Of a stretch of DNA of 64,000 bases, positions 50,666-60,176 are shown piece by piece. Made by a program: the position numbers and the translations under genes. Source of the DNA: Pyrinomonadaceae bacterium (GTDB taxonomy: Bacteria > Acidobacteriota > Blastocatellia > Pyrinomonadales > Pyrinomonadaceae); assembly GCA_019694395.1 (NCBI GenBank), contig JAIBCC010000006.1, positions 140,954 through 204,953 of the forward strand. Direction: 5' to 3'. Positions within the stretch are counted from its first letter, which is position 1; every line of letters begins with the position of its first letter. The notes beneath the pieces were generated by a model that was given only the letters and a program-made list of their open reading frames with translations, was not told where the DNA came from and searched no databases.

Positions 50666-53600
50666 ATGTTCAAAACTATCGCTATTCTATTGTTTTCATT
50701 TTCGGCAATTCTTGCTTCTTTGGCTCAATCAACCAATGCTCCGTTGATAATCGGGCGGGTTTCTGCCAATCAAACTCAGATCGCTTTTGCTTCGGCAGGG
50801 AAAATTTGGGTGGTTGATAAAAACGGCGGGACGGCTCGAAGATTGACCAATACGCCGAATGACGAATCAGATCCGATTTTTTCGCCCAATGGAAAACAGA
50901 TCGCCTTTTCGCGTCTAAATGGCGGCGATTGGGATATTTATGTGATTTCGGCGGACGGCGCAGGCGAAGCTAAACGGGTAACGATGATGCCGAAAAATGA
51001 TTATATGGTGAATTGGACACCTGACGGAAAGAGTGTGATTTTTGTGACCAACCGTGACGAGGAAAATATTTATCGGCTTTATAAAATGGCGGTTGACGGC
51101 GGAACTCTGGCAGAACCGTTGCCGATGGCGCAAGCTCTGGACGGAGCATTTTCGCCCGATGGTAAACAGATTGCCTACAATCCGCGAGCCTTTATTTTTG
51201 GCGAATGGCGTTACTATCGTGGTGGAGCAGCCGCACCGATTTGGATGACGGATTTGCAAACCGGCGCAACCGAAAAGCTCCCAAATCAGAGTTTTAACGA
51301 CAAAAATCCGATGTGGATTGGTGAAAAAATCTATTTCAATTCAGACCGCAGCGGGACTTTCAATCTGTTTGAGTATGACCGCAAAAGCAAACAAATCAAA
51401 CAACTAACCAAATTCACCGGACAAGGAATCCGAATGGCATCAGCCGCCAAAGATTCGATTTGTTTCGTGCAGGATGGGCGGATTCATCTTTTCGATTTGG
51501 CGACCAGTCAGGATAAAATCGTCAACGTTTCCATCTCGCCCGACACCGCCGAGCTTGCCCCGCGAACCGTTCCGGCAATGCGCTCGCTCGAACAGATTTT
51601 GCCGTCTGCCAATGGCGAAAAAGTAGTTTTTGGTGCACGCGGCGAAGTTCTGTTGTTTGATATTGCTACGAGCGAAGCGAAAAATTTGACCAACACTTCG
51701 GGCGCGGCGGAACGCTATCCGACCATTTCGCCTGACAATAAATCCGTCGCTTATTTTTCCGATGAATCCGGTGAGTATCAACTGCACATTCGCTCTTTAG
51801 AAAATAATGCGGTCAAGAAACTCACGATTGAGGCTAAACCATCGTATTATATGAATTTAACGTGGTCACCCGATTCAAAAAAACTCGTTTTCAATGACCG
51901 CCGTTTGAATCTTTGGTTGGCAAATTCTGAATCGGAAACGACCACAAAAATTGATTCATCAACCTATTCGGCGCAAGATAATTGGCTGGCAAATTTTTCG
52001 CCCGATTCACGTTTTTTGACCTACGCCAAACGCTTAAAAAATCGCGCCGGAACGGTTTTTATTTACGATCTGGCAAATAAAAAAACTTTCCAAATTACCG
52101 ACGGCATTACACATACCGAATCACCTGTTTTTGATTCAAACGGTAAATATCTTTATTTTCTTTCAAGCCGCAATGCTTTGACCAGCGAATTTAATTGGGG
52201 AGTTTTGAACGGAGTTTTTTCGCGTCCGCTGGTGACCAGAAACGTTCAGGCATTTATTTTAGCTAAAGATTCGCCGTCGCCGATTCTGCCGACCAGACAA
52301 CCAAACCCGGAGGCAAAAGTTTCGGAAAGCTCGGCACAGGTCAAAATTGATTTTGATGATGTCGCTAAACGCTTGATAGATCTGCCCTTGCCGGCGCGAG
52401 ATTACGGTCAACTATTGGCGGGAAAAGCAGGAAAAATTTTCCTTGCAGTGGGCGAATGGAGCAATACGCCCGGCGATTTTAATTCGCAAACTCAAACCAC
52501 TACCGTCTATCTTTTTGACCTCGCCAAATTGGGCGAAATGCAAAAAATCGTTGAAAATATCAACGGATTTGACCTGTCGCGCGACGGTTCAAAATTGCTT
52601 TACGGCAAACGGGGGGATTGGTTTGTGGTTAATTCCGAAGCTCCGCCCAAAGCTGATGAAGGCAAGCTAAATCTTGCCAAAATGGAGGTTAAGGTCAATC
52701 CAAAAGAAGAATGGCAACAGATTTTTCACGAATCGGTGCGGATTATGCGCGATTGGTTTTATGACCCGAATTATCACGGGCAAAACTTAAAGGAACTCGA
52801 AAATTACTACGCAACCTATTTGCCGAATATCACCCGCCGCCGAGATTTGAATACGTTGATTGAGAGAATGTTGGGCTCGGTTTCGGTCAGTCATTTCGGC
52901 GTTGGCGGGGGCGATGTTCCGCCGCCAGCCGGAGCACCAGTTCCCAGAGTTGGGGTTCTTGGCGCGGATTATTCGATTGAAAATGGTAAATATCGCTTCA
53001 AGAAAATTCTTCGCGGAACTTCCTACGCTTCGCCAAACGGCTTTTCCGTTGCTCCGCTTGACCAAATCGGCGTGGATGTCCGCGAGGGCGATTATCTTTT
53101 GGAAGTGAACGGAAATAAGGTTGAAGCGACTAAAAATATTTTCAGCTATTTTGAAAATACGCTCGGCAGACCAACCAAAATTTCGGTAAGTGTAAATGCA
53201 GATGGAACTAATCAAAGGACTTACACTGTTTATCCAACTGCGGGAGAAGGTCGCCTTCGTCGCGCAAATTGGGCGGAAAACAATCGCCGTTTGGTCGAAA
53301 AACTCTCAAACCGAAAACTCGGCTATATTTTTATCGAAGCCTATGACGGCGACGGAATTATGAACGCAATTCGCGGGCTGACGGGTTTTGCCGATAAACA
53401 AGGAGTTATTATTGACCAACGCTACAACGGCGGCGGCATCACGCCCGATTATCTGATCGAATGGATGAGACGAAAATCGCTTTACCATTATATGTTTCGG
53501 GATGGTGACGATATTGCTACTCCGGTCAATCCTGCGCCGCCGGTTAAAGTTATGATAATTAACGAGTTCAACGGTTCAGCCGCCGAAACATCTGCCTTTA

Positions 53601-53923
53601 TGTTCAAGCTCGGCAAAGTCGGTTCAATCGTTGGCAAGCGCACCAGCGGCGGCGGCATCGGACCGTATTTTTTCACTCCCAGATTTATTGACGGCGGACG
53701 AGTTCAATTACCGAATCGAGCGGCTTATAACTCAGATGGAAGCTCTTGGGGAATAGAAAATAATGGTGTCGAGCCCGATTTTGATGTCGAAATTATGCCG
53801 CAGGATTTAATGGCAGGACGCGATCCGCAGCTTGAAAAAGCGGTCGAAGCTGCAATGAAACAAATTACTCAAAATCCAATTATAAAACCGAAACGTCCGG
53901 CTTTTCCGGTTCATCCGAAATAA
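50666..53923 (+). CDS. Secreted tricorn-like S41 peptidase
   Basis: 1085 aa with a signal peptide ending near SLAQ. Two beta-propeller regions with WD40-like/TolB repeats such as IFSPNGKQIAFSR, AFSPDGKQIAYNP and TISPDNKSVAYFSDESGEY occupy roughly residues 25-520. Then a helical C1-type segment, a PDZ domain around 765-860 (REGDYLLEVNGNKV), and the S41 core with YNGGGITPDYLIEW and the nucleophile Ser in NEFNGSAAETSAFMFK near 970. VSVSHFGVGGG probably carries the catalytic His. Tricorn-type proteases degrade peptides in the periplasm or cytosol; the signal peptide points to the former. The residue after the Ser is Ala where tricorn has Asp. Confidence 0.93.
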   Translation: MFKTIAILLFSFSAILASLAQSTNAPLIIGRVSANQTQIAFASAGKIWVVDKNGGTARRLTNTPNDESDPIFSPNGKQIAFSRLNGGDWDIYVISADGAGEAKRVTMMPKNDYMVNWTPDGKSVIFVTNRDEENIYRLYKMAVDGGTLAEPLPMAQALDGAFSPDGKQIAYNPRAFIFGEWRYYRGGAAAPIWMTDLQTGATEKLPNQSFNDKNPMWIGEKIYFNSDRSGTFNLFEYDRKSKQIKQLTKFTGQGIRMASAAKDSICFVQDGRIHLFDLATSQDKIVNVSISPDTAELAPRTVPAMRSLEQILPSANGEKVVFGARGEVLLFDIATSEAKNLTNTSGAAERYPTISPDNKSVAYFSDESGEYQLHIRSLENNAVKKLTIEAKPSYYMNLTWSPDSKKLVFNDRRLNLWLANSESETTTKIDSSTYSAQDNWLANFSPDSRFLTYAKRLKNRAGTVFIYDLANKKTFQITDGITHTESPVFDSNGKYLYFLSSRNALTSEFNWGVLNGVFSRPLVTRNVQAFILAKDSPSPILPTRQPNPEAKVSESSAQVKIDFDDVAKRLIDLPLPARDYGQLLAGKAGKIFLAVGEWSNTPGDFNSQTQTTTVYLFDLAKLGEMQKIVENINGFDLSRDGSKLLYGKRGDWFVVNSEAPPKADEGKLNLAKMEVKVNPKEEWQQIFHESVRIMRDWFYDPNYHGQNLKELENYYATYLPNITRRRDLNTLIERMLGSVSVSHFGVGGGDVPPPAGAPVPRVGVLGADYSIENGKYRFKKILRGTSYASPNGFSVAPLDQIGVDVREGDYLLEVNGNKVEATKNIFSYFENTLGRPTKISVSVNADGTNQRTYTVYPTAGEGRLRRANWAENNRRLVEKLSNRKLGYIFIEAYDGDGIMNAIRGLTGFADKQGVIIDQRYNGGGITPDYLIEWMRRKSLYHYMFRDGDDIATPVNPAPPVKVMIINEFNGSAAETSAFMFKLGKVGSIVGKRTSGGGIGPYFFTPRFIDGGRVQLPNRAAYNSDGSSWGIENNGVEPDFDVEIMPQDLMAGRDPQLEKAVEAAMKQITQNPIIKPKRPAFPVHPK

Positions 53924-53930
53924 AATAAAA

Positions 53931-53970
53931 AAGGGAAGATGGTTAATCCGCCTTCCCTTTCATTTTTATT
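53931..53970. terminator. Bidirectional terminator
   Basis: AAGGGAAG (53931-53938) pairs with CTTCCCTT (53952-53959), flanked by A-rich sequence on the left and TCATTTTTATTT on the right, so it can end transcription of the S41 gene and, on the other strand, of the esterase gene that stops at 53966. Confidence 0.75.
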
Positions 53971-54703
53971 TTTCGCAAAACTTACCGAGGTAATACGGAA
54001 GCATTTTGCGCCACCAAACCCAATCGTGTGCGACATCGTGCCCCCAAACATCGAGCCAGTGCGGAATCCCTTTGGAATGAAGCAAGCCGGAAAATTCGCG
54101 GCTGCGGTCAGGTGCTTCATAATTTCCTTGTCCCGTCGCAATAACAATTGAATCGGCTTGGCGCAAACGCGGCAGATGATAATCGTCATTCAAATTTTTC
54201 AAATACATCATCGGATTGTTGAAATAAACATTGTCGTCATAATAACTTTCCAGATAATTGTAAATGTCGTAACTGCCGCTCATTGCAATAGTTCCGCGAA
54301 AATTGTCGGAATGTTTGAAATAAGTATTTGCCGCCAAGAGTGCACCCAAACTTGCTCCTGTCGTCAAAGGTTTTGCGTCCTGACCGCATTCGTTGCGAAT
54401 CAATGGCAAAACTTCTTCCATTATGTAACGGTCATAGCGCGAAAGCATTTCGACTTTCCAGCTTGGATGCGATTCCCGATTGAGTAAACTGTATTTATTG
54501 ACCGAATTGATTGAATAAGCCCGAATTAAGCCGTTTTCGATAAAATGTTTGATTGCATCAATTAAATAAAATCTTTCGTATTCAAGATAATCAGCGGCGG
54601 CGGTTGGAAACATCAACAGCGGATAGCCTGCGTGACCATAAGCCACCAAAGGCATCTCCATTCCCAAATTTCCGCTAAACCACGAAGTTGTATCGCGTCT
54701 CAT
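53966..54703 (-). CDS. Esterase D-like alpha/beta hydrolase
   Basis: 245 aa, no signal peptide. Begins with a substrate-side segment GMEMPLVAYGHAGYPLLMFP, and has the nucleophile Ser in LTTGASLGALLAA (GxSxG variant Gly-Ala-Ser-Leu-Gly) near residue 120 and a His in VWGHDVAHDWVWW near 225. ADSIVIATGQGNYE likely carries the acid. This layout matches the putative esterase (esterase D/PHB-depolymerase-like) family, whose members act on small esters or siderophores; the substrate is unknown. Confidence 0.83.
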   Translation of the reverse strand: MRRDTTSWFSGNLGMEMPLVAYGHAGYPLLMFPTAAADYLEYERFYLIDAIKHFIENGLIRAYSINSVNKYSLLNRESHPSWKVEMLSRYDRYIMEEVLPLIRNECGQDAKPLTTGASLGALLAANTYFKHSDNFRGTIAMSGSYDIYNYLESYYDDNVYFNNPMMYLKNLNDDYHLPRLRQADSIVIATGQGNYEAPDRSREFSGLLHSKGIPHWLDVWGHDVAHDWVWWRKMLPYYLGKFCEK

Positions 54704-54760
54704 TAAAAAAAATCTCCTAAATAAATTTGTTAATAAAAGTATTTGATAAAAACACTTAGA

Positions 54761-55180
54761 TTAAACCCATTCGCCCTTTCCACGCAAGCCCCAAATAACG
54801 ATTGCACATCCAATAAATGAAGCTAAAACTAAGGAAATTAGGAGAACTGACATCACATTTTCTTGCATCGCCGAACCCGAAAAACCTGCGCCCGCAACAG
54901 GCGTTAGTTTAGAAGTTCCCCAAATCCCGCCTAAAAGAGTTGCTGTCCAATTCATATAAGTTGCATAAATCCAACTCCAAGTCATTACTTTTCTTGCTGT
55001 TACGGTCAGATTTAGCTTGTCGTAAATGATGCCGAGAATTACTAAAATAATCCCGCCAATGATGGCGTTCAGATGCGCTGAAACGCCCAGATGCGGATTG
55101 GTTAAAAGCGGAATTATTGCGCCCGTCAGAAAAGAAATAAAGACCAAAATAAAGCCTAAACTCAGAAGTTTTCTATTCAT
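54761..55180 (-). CDS. Hydroxylaminobenzene-mutase-like membrane protein
   Basis: 139 aa with four membrane segments. The sequences FLTGAIIPLLTNPHLGVSAH, GGIILVILGIIYDKLNL and YATYMNWTATLLGGIWGTSK match the HabA/HabB hydroxylaminobenzene mutase pattern ('NPRxGLSAHL', 'YxNWxATLLxAxWG'). Characterised members rearrange hydroxylaminobenzene to 2-aminophenol in nitroarene breakdown; most genomic homologues have no known role. It sits 30 bases upstream of nothing else on its strand but may follow lipB transcriptionally. Confidence 0.8.
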   Translation of the reverse strand: MNRKLLSLGFILVFISFLTGAIIPLLTNPHLGVSAHLNAIIGGIILVILGIIYDKLNLTVTARKVMTWSWIYATYMNWTATLLGGIWGTSKLTPVAGAGFSGSAMQENVMSVLLISLVLASFIGCAIVIWGLRGKGEWV

Positions 55181-55210
55181 TTTTCACCTCGTCAAACTTT
55201 TCGTTTTGAT

Positions 55211-55870
55211 TCAGCGAACGGTTTCAATTACTTCTTCATATTCAAACACTTCGGCAAAATTTTTGATGATTTTTTCTTCAACTTCCGCAAAAGTCAGTTC
55301 GCGTCCTAAAATTTGCTCCATTGAGGTGACAGGCTCGCCTTCGCAGGCAATTATCCAATTAAAATAGTTCAAATCAGTATTAACATTGAGCGCAAAACCG
55401 TGAGTTGTCACCCAGCGTTTGATGTGAACGCCAATGGCGGCAACTTTCCCGCTTTTGGTGTGAACTCCGGTTAAGTCCTTGATTCTAAAAGATTCAATTT
55501 CAAAACCCGTCATTGTCCGAATCAGAACTTCTTCCAGATTACGAACGTAAAGATGCACATCTTCTTTGAACAAACTGAGGTTGATAATCGGATAACCGAC
55601 CATTTGACCTAATCCGTGATAGGTCACTTTTCCCCCGCGATCCGTTTCAAAAACCGTGGCACCGATAGATTTTAAAATTTCGGCAGTTGCCAAAACCCCA
55701 TCCATTTTTGCGCGCCGCCCAAGCGTGTAGGTATGCGGATGCTCAAGCAGGTAAAAAGTATCGCTTTTTTCGTGGGCAATTATTGCTGATTCGGTCTCTT
55801 TTTGAATATTTAACGCCGTTTCGTATTCAATCAAACCAAGACGGCAAACTTCTAACACTCTTTTTGGCAT
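55211..55870 (-). CDS. lipB: Octanoyltransferase LipB
   Basis: 219 aa. Transfers octanoyl groups from acyl carrier protein to lipoyl domains, the first step of lipoate synthesis. Conserved segments: LLEHPHTYTLGRRA at about residues 41-54, ETDRGGKVTYHGLGQMVGYP with the substrate pocket, VAAIGVHIKRWVTTHGFALN with the catalytic Lys region, and the acyl-Cys in WIIACEGEPVTSME near 178. The latter has Ala-Cys-Glu where 'PCGI' is usual, but the Cys and VTS are kept. LipA is not visible. Confidence 0.94.
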   Translation of the reverse strand: MPKRVLEVCRLGLIEYETALNIQKETESAIIAHEKSDTFYLLEHPHTYTLGRRAKMDGVLATAEILKSIGATVFETDRGGKVTYHGLGQMVGYPIINLSLFKEDVHLYVRNLEEVLIRTMTGFEIESFRIKDLTGVHTKSGKVAAIGVHIKRWVTTHGFALNVNTDLNYFNWIIACEGEPVTSMEQILGRELTFAEVEEKIIKNFAEVFEYEEVIETVR

Positions 55871-55934
55871 CTTTACACAAGGGAACTGTTCAAGTTAGAT
55901 TAAGTTTAGCATTTTTGGAAAACAAAGAGGAAAA

Positions 55935-56477
55935 ATGGACAACAAATTAAATTCGGCAATTAAGTTTTTGGTAATTATTTTATGTGTAACGACTTTTGTT
56001 TGGACCGCAAACGCCCAAAAAAAGAAGCCGGCAACTACGAAAAAAACTACCACTACGGCTCCGGCAACAACTACTCTAAATACGGCGGAAATAAAAGCCG
56101 GAGCGGATAAAGTTTCGATTCAGATAAAAAATGTTTCTAAGTTTGTCTACTTGCTTGGCGGGATTGCGCGAACGATCGAAGACCTTGATAAAGAGGCGAA
56201 GACCAGAAAAATTTCACAAACTGCCATTGATGCCAACAACAAAAATAAACAGGCTGTCATCCAAGGAATTCAAAATATCAGAGCCGGATTAGTTGCCTTG
56301 GAAATCGAGTTTCGCACCAAACCTGCTTTAAGAAATTATCAGTTTCAAATCAGCGGAATTTCAGATTTGGCTGCTAATGCCGAAGACCAAGCTGCAAACG
56401 GACAAATTACCGAATCAGGCAAAACGCTTCTTTTGGTAATTGAAAAACTTTCTGATACCCTAGTCGCATTACCATAG
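55935..56477 (+). CDS. Secreted hypothetical protein with Lys/Thr linker
   Basis: 180 aa. A signal peptide (INSAIKFLVIILCV-type, ending near ANAQ) leads to a low-complexity linker of Lys, Pro, Thr and Ala (residues about 28-48), then about 130 residues of long helices (GADKVSIQIKNVSKFVYLLG, EDLDKEAKTRKIS, IQNIRAGLVALEIEF). The helical part suggests a coiled or bundle protein in the periplasm. No family recognised. It lies between lipB (divergent) and the polysaccharide export operon. Confidence 0.72.
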   Translation: MDNKLNSAIKFLVIILCVTTFVWTANAQKKKPATTKKTTTTAPATTTLNTAEIKAGADKVSIQIKNVSKFVYLLGGIARTIEDLDKEAKTRKISQTAIDANNKNKQAVIQGIQNIRAGLVALEIEFRTKPALRNYQFQISGISDLAANAEDQAANGQITESGKTLLLVIEKLSDTLVALP

Positions 56478-56576
56478 AGTTTATTTCTCTTAAAATAATC
56501 AGCTTTTGAGTTTGAAAGAATAACCTAATAAACTGTTAGCTTGAAACTGAAAGGACAAATAATTAGTTTGAATAAG

Positions 56577-57449
56577 ATGAAGCAGGTTTTAGCTAACTCA
56601 AAAGAGTCAAAAACAGGAGTTTCTTTACCATCAAAACCTTTAGTTGTTATTGAGCCCAGCAAAAGCTGGGTTGCGCTTAACTTGCGTGATCTTTGGCATT
56701 ATCGTGATTTACTTTATATTTTGACCGAACGTGACATCAAAGTTCGCTATAAGCAGACTGTTTTGGGAGCTTTGTGGGCAATTATTCAGCCTTTCTTTAC
56801 AATGCTTATCTTCACGCTGTTTTTTGGGAAATTAGCCGGAATGCCTTCGGATAATATTCCTTATCCCATCTTTGCTTACACAGGACTTTTGCCTTGGACA
56901 TTTTTTGCTAATGCAATCAACAATAGCGGCAATAGTTTGGTAGGAAATTCAAATCTAATCACCAAAGTTTATTTTCCGCGAATGATCATTCCAATTGCCT
57001 CAGTCGGAGCAGGATTAGTTGATTTTATTGTGGCTTTTATTTTGCTGATTGTCTTGATGTTTTATTATCAAATCAGTTTAACCTTCAATATTTTGATTGT
57101 TCCTTTTTTAATTATTCTAACTGCGATTTTGGCTATTGGAGTTGGAATGTGGATGTCTGCTTTGAATGTAAAATATCGTGATATTCGCCATGTCCTGCCA
57201 TTTTTGATTCAAATCGGGATGTTTGTCACGCCAATTATTTATCCGACCAGTTTAGTGCCGGAAAAATGGCAATGGCTGATGGCTTTAAATCCAATGATGG
57301 GACAAATTGAAGCGTATCGTTCAGCATTTTTTGGAAAACCGTTTAATTGGTTTTCGTTGGCAATTTCAGTAGGATTAACCTGTATAATTCTGATTTATTC
57401 CGCTTACAATTTTAAGCGTATGGAAAGACAGTTTGCTGACATAGTATAA
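56577..57449 (+). CDS. ABC-2 polysaccharide export permease (Wzm type)
   Basis: About 290 aa from the ATG at 56577; in-frame TTG codons at 56541 and 56568 are possible, the latter after an AAAGGA. Six membrane segments follow a cytosolic lead with LRDLWHYRDLLYILTERDIK and VRYKQTVLGALWAIIQPFF, the conserved opening of O-antigen and teichoic-acid exporters. The C-terminal KWQWLMALNPMMGQIEAYR is also typical. Pairs with the ATPase encoded one base later to move a finished polysaccharide across the inner membrane. Confidence 0.92.
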   Translation: MKQVLANSKESKTGVSLPSKPLVVIEPSKSWVALNLRDLWHYRDLLYILTERDIKVRYKQTVLGALWAIIQPFFTMLIFTLFFGKLAGMPSDNIPYPIFAYTGLLPWTFFANAINNSGNSLVGNSNLITKVYFPRMIIPIASVGAGLVDFIVAFILLIVLMFYYQISLTFNILIVPFLIILTAILAIGVGMWMSALNVKYRDIRHVLPFLIQIGMFVTPIIYPTSLVPEKWQWLMALNPMMGQIEAYRSAFFGKPFNWFSLAISVGLTCIILIYSAYNFKRMERQFADIV

Positions 57450-57450
57450 G

Positions 57451-58686
57451 ATGAAACCAATTATCAAAGTTGAAAATTTAGGGAAACAATATACGGTTGG
57501 CGCAATTCAAAAACCAAATGGGAATTTCCGCGAATCAATCACGGAAATTCTCAAATCTCCATTTAATTTTTTTCGCAAGCCGGATGAAAAAGATAAATTT
57601 TGGGCATTAAAAAATATTAGTTTTGAAATTCAACCTGGTGAAGTTGTTGGGATTATTGGCAGAAACGGGGCTGGTAAATCTACCTTACTAAAGGTTCTAT
57701 CACGGATTACCGAACCGACGCTTGGCAAAGTAGAACTTTATGGAAAGGTTGCCAGTCTATTAGAAGTTGGAACAGGATTTCACCCTGAACTGACCGGACG
57801 CGAAAATATTTTTCTAAACGGCGCAATATTGGGGATGCGGCGTGGAGAAATTGCCAAAAAATTAGATGAAATAGTTGATTTTGCCGGAATTGAAAAATTT
57901 ATAGACACGCCGGTCAAGCATTATTCAAGTGGAATGTATGTGCGATTGGCTTTTGCTGTTGCAGCACATTTAGAACCTGAAATTTTGGTGGTAGATGAAG
58001 TTTTGGCAGTTGGAGACGCAGAATTTCGCAAAAAATGCTTAGGGAAAATGCAAGATGTGTCAAAGGGCGGACGGACGGTTCTTTTTGTCAGTCATCAAAT
58101 GGGTTCTATCGCGCAATTATGCCAAAACGCAATTTTGCTCGACCAAGGCTCATTGGTGATGAACGATAAAGCAAATAAAGTTATTGAATTTTATTTAAAT
58201 CAAAACAATATCAAGAGAGGCACTTACCATGCTCCGCCTAATTCATCGGAAAAAGTGATGTTTATTAAGAGTGCCATCGTTTATGATGAAAATAAAATTG
58301 AAAAAACTTCGTTTCAGCACGACGAGGAAATACATATTGATCTTATCTGCTCAGCCAAAGAAATTGTGCGTTACAGTGAAGCGAGATTAGTAGTCAGAGA
58401 CGCAAGAAATGTAACGGTTTTTACTGCTGATGCTGAACTTAATTTATTGGATGAAAATACTAAAGAATTTGAGGTTAGTTATCGGATTCCGCCAAATATT
58501 TTGCGTCCGAATAACTACTCTTTGATTTTCGTTTTATTTGTTCCCCATCAGCTTACTATTGAATTAATTGAAGATGCCGTGTTTTTTTCCGTTTTTGACG
58601 GCGGCACAAAATATGCTCAAAGCGAAGGAATGGATTATGGGGTGGTTTTTTCTCCGTGTGAATCTTCGGTAAGGAAAATTGCCTAA
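57451..58686 (+). CDS. Polysaccharide ABC transporter ATPase (Wzt type)
   Basis: 411 aa. Nucleotide-binding domain with Walker A GIIGRNGAGKSTLLKVL near residue 66, signature KHYSSGMYVRLAFAVA near 157, and Walker B ILVVDEVLAVGD near 178. The C-terminal extension of about 160 residues (IKSAIVYDENKIEKTSFQHD onward) matches the Wzt_C carbohydrate-binding beta sandwich, which in O-antigen systems recognises the capped chain end. It begins directly after the permease gene. This extension points to chain-end-modified polysaccharide, fitting the methyltransferase encoded nearby. Confidence 0.93.
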   Translation: MKPIIKVENLGKQYTVGAIQKPNGNFRESITEILKSPFNFFRKPDEKDKFWALKNISFEIQPGEVVGIIGRNGAGKSTLLKVLSRITEPTLGKVELYGKVASLLEVGTGFHPELTGRENIFLNGAILGMRRGEIAKKLDEIVDFAGIEKFIDTPVKHYSSGMYVRLAFAVAAHLEPEILVVDEVLAVGDAEFRKKCLGKMQDVSKGGRTVLFVSHQMGSIAQLCQNAILLDQGSLVMNDKANKVIEFYLNQNNIKRGTYHAPPNSSEKVMFIKSAIVYDENKIEKTSFQHDEEIHIDLICSAKEIVRYSEARLVVRDARNVTVFTADAELNLLDENTKEFEVSYRIPPNILRPNNYSLIFVLFVPHQLTIELIEDAVFFSVFDGGTKYAQSEGMDYGVVFSPCESSVRKIA

Positions 58687-58694
58687 ATTTTACA

Positions 58695-59771
58695 ATGAAA
58701 GAAAAGAAATTATCAGGTCTTTTTATTAACTGTGTTGAGGCAAAAGACAGCATTTTTGAATCAGGCAAAATGGTTTTTGAATGTCTTTCGGGTTCAGCTA
58801 AATACTCTCTTGATTATTGCGAGTTAAGTCGTGAAAATAGAACACTTCCAACCAAATATGATTTTTACTTTTTTAATTACCACATGATTACGATGAAATG
58901 GCTGCAACCTTCATCAATCAAAAAGCTGGTTCCCGGAATTAAATTCACAATGGTTTTGGAAGTTGGACCAAATAATCCTTTTGCTTTTGTTGCGCCCGAA
59001 GATTTTGATGGTTTTATCGTTTTAGATCCAACTGTAAATCTCAAACAAGAAAATGTTTTTGCGTTTCCCAGACCTTTGGAAAGTAATCCTAACCCAACAA
59101 TTTATCAGGATAAAGAAATTCCTGTTATCGGGAGTTTTGGCTTTGCTACCCCGGGAAAAGGCTTTGAGCAGGTTATTGAGGCGATCAACTATGAGTTTGA
59201 AAAAGCAGTTGTGCGTATAAATATACCATATGGGGATTACACGGATGAGGGCGGAAAATATGCTAAAGAATTAGCACAAGTCTGTAAAAATAAAGCTAAA
59301 AAGGGCATTGAAGTTCAAGTAACTCACGATTTTATGAGTAAAGCCGAATTGATAAAATGGTGCGGGCAAAACACTCTGAATTGTTTTCTGTATGATCGAA
59401 ATGTAGTTGGTTTAGCCGCTACCACTGATCAAGCCATTAGTAGCGGCAGACCTCTAATTACTTCAAAGAACGAGACTTTTCGGCACATCCACCAATATAT
59501 TAAACCCTATCCTGAACAAACTTTGAAAGAAGCTATAAAAAACACAAAAGAAATTGTTGAAAGAATTCAAAAAGACTGGTCAGCAGAAGTTTTTCGGCAA
59601 AAATTTGAAGACGTTTTAGATAAGTTTCAGTTTGTTGAGCAAACAAAAAATAAGGAGTTTGTAAAGTTGAAACTAAAACCTAAAGTCGGCATAATCCAGA
59701 AATTACGAAATAAACTTGCCATCAAAACCAGGTTTAAAAAACTTGCTAAGAGCTATAGATCAGTGCCTTAG
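58695..59771 (+). CDS. Putative glycosyltransferase in polysaccharide locus
   Basis: 358 aa, no signal peptide. The C-terminal half has a GT-B look, with PVIGSFGFATPGKGFEQVIE resembling the start of a GT4 nucleotide-sugar domain and ISSGRPLITSKNETFRHI where family members show the acidic and basic UDP/GDP contacts. The N-terminal half includes KYDFYFFNYHMITMKWL. The final 40 residues are strongly basic and could bind the membrane. Nine bases after the ATPase stop. The donor and acceptor are unknown. Confidence 0.7.
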   Translation: MKEKKLSGLFINCVEAKDSIFESGKMVFECLSGSAKYSLDYCELSRENRTLPTKYDFYFFNYHMITMKWLQPSSIKKLVPGIKFTMVLEVGPNNPFAFVAPEDFDGFIVLDPTVNLKQENVFAFPRPLESNPNPTIYQDKEIPVIGSFGFATPGKGFEQVIEAINYEFEKAVVRINIPYGDYTDEGGKYAKELAQVCKNKAKKGIEVQVTHDFMSKAELIKWCGQNTLNCFLYDRNVVGLAATTDQAISSGRPLITSKNETFRHIHQYIKPYPEQTLKEAIKNTKEIVERIQKDWSAEVFRQKFEDVLDKFQFVEQTKNKEFVKLKLKPKVGIIQKLRNKLAIKTRFKKLAKSYRSVP

Positions 59772-59782
59772 CTATTAAAATT

Positions 59783-60142
59783 ATGGTCAAAAAAAACTTT
59801 GAAAATTTAGACGGATTTCGTTTTTTGGCAGCAGTTTCAGTTATTTTGGGACATTGTGCCTATTTTCTAAGATTTTCGATTGATGGCTTTTTCTACAAAA
59901 TAAAAAATATTCCGTTTCTTAATCGGCTTGGGAAATTTACTTACGGAATGTATGCTTATCATTTGTCAGTTGTGATTCTTTTATCAAAGTTTTTTACAGG
60001 ATTTTTCGCGGAAAAAACAAATAGCTATAGTGTGTATTTATTACATTTGTTTGCTGCCGGATTGTTTAGTTTGTTAATTAGTATGGCAAGTTATTATGCA
60101 GTTGAGAGTCCGCTTTTGAAATTAAAAAACAAATTTGCTTGA
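59783..60142 (+). pseudogene. Internally deleted acyltransferase-3 family gene
   Basis: Only 119 aa, versus 330-380 for the family. It starts with the true N-terminus of an acyltransferase 3 protein (NLDGFRFLAAVSVILGHCAY with the catalytic His near 24) and ends with the true C-terminus (NRLGKFTYGMYAYHLSVVIL, then a last membrane helix and AVESPLLKLKNKFA). About 220 residues between residues 38 and 45 are missing, and the frame is kept. With seven or more membrane helices gone it is unlikely to acylate anything. A shortened functional protein cannot be fully excluded. Confidence 0.82.
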
Positions 60143-60176
60143 TAAATATAGGTTTTAGAAAATTTAACGGGTCTTA

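Noticed and set aside
50915..51787. Several minus-strand ORFs of about 115 codons in the tricorn-like gene
   Set aside because: Antisense shadows of the beta-propeller repeats with no start signals or family resemblance.
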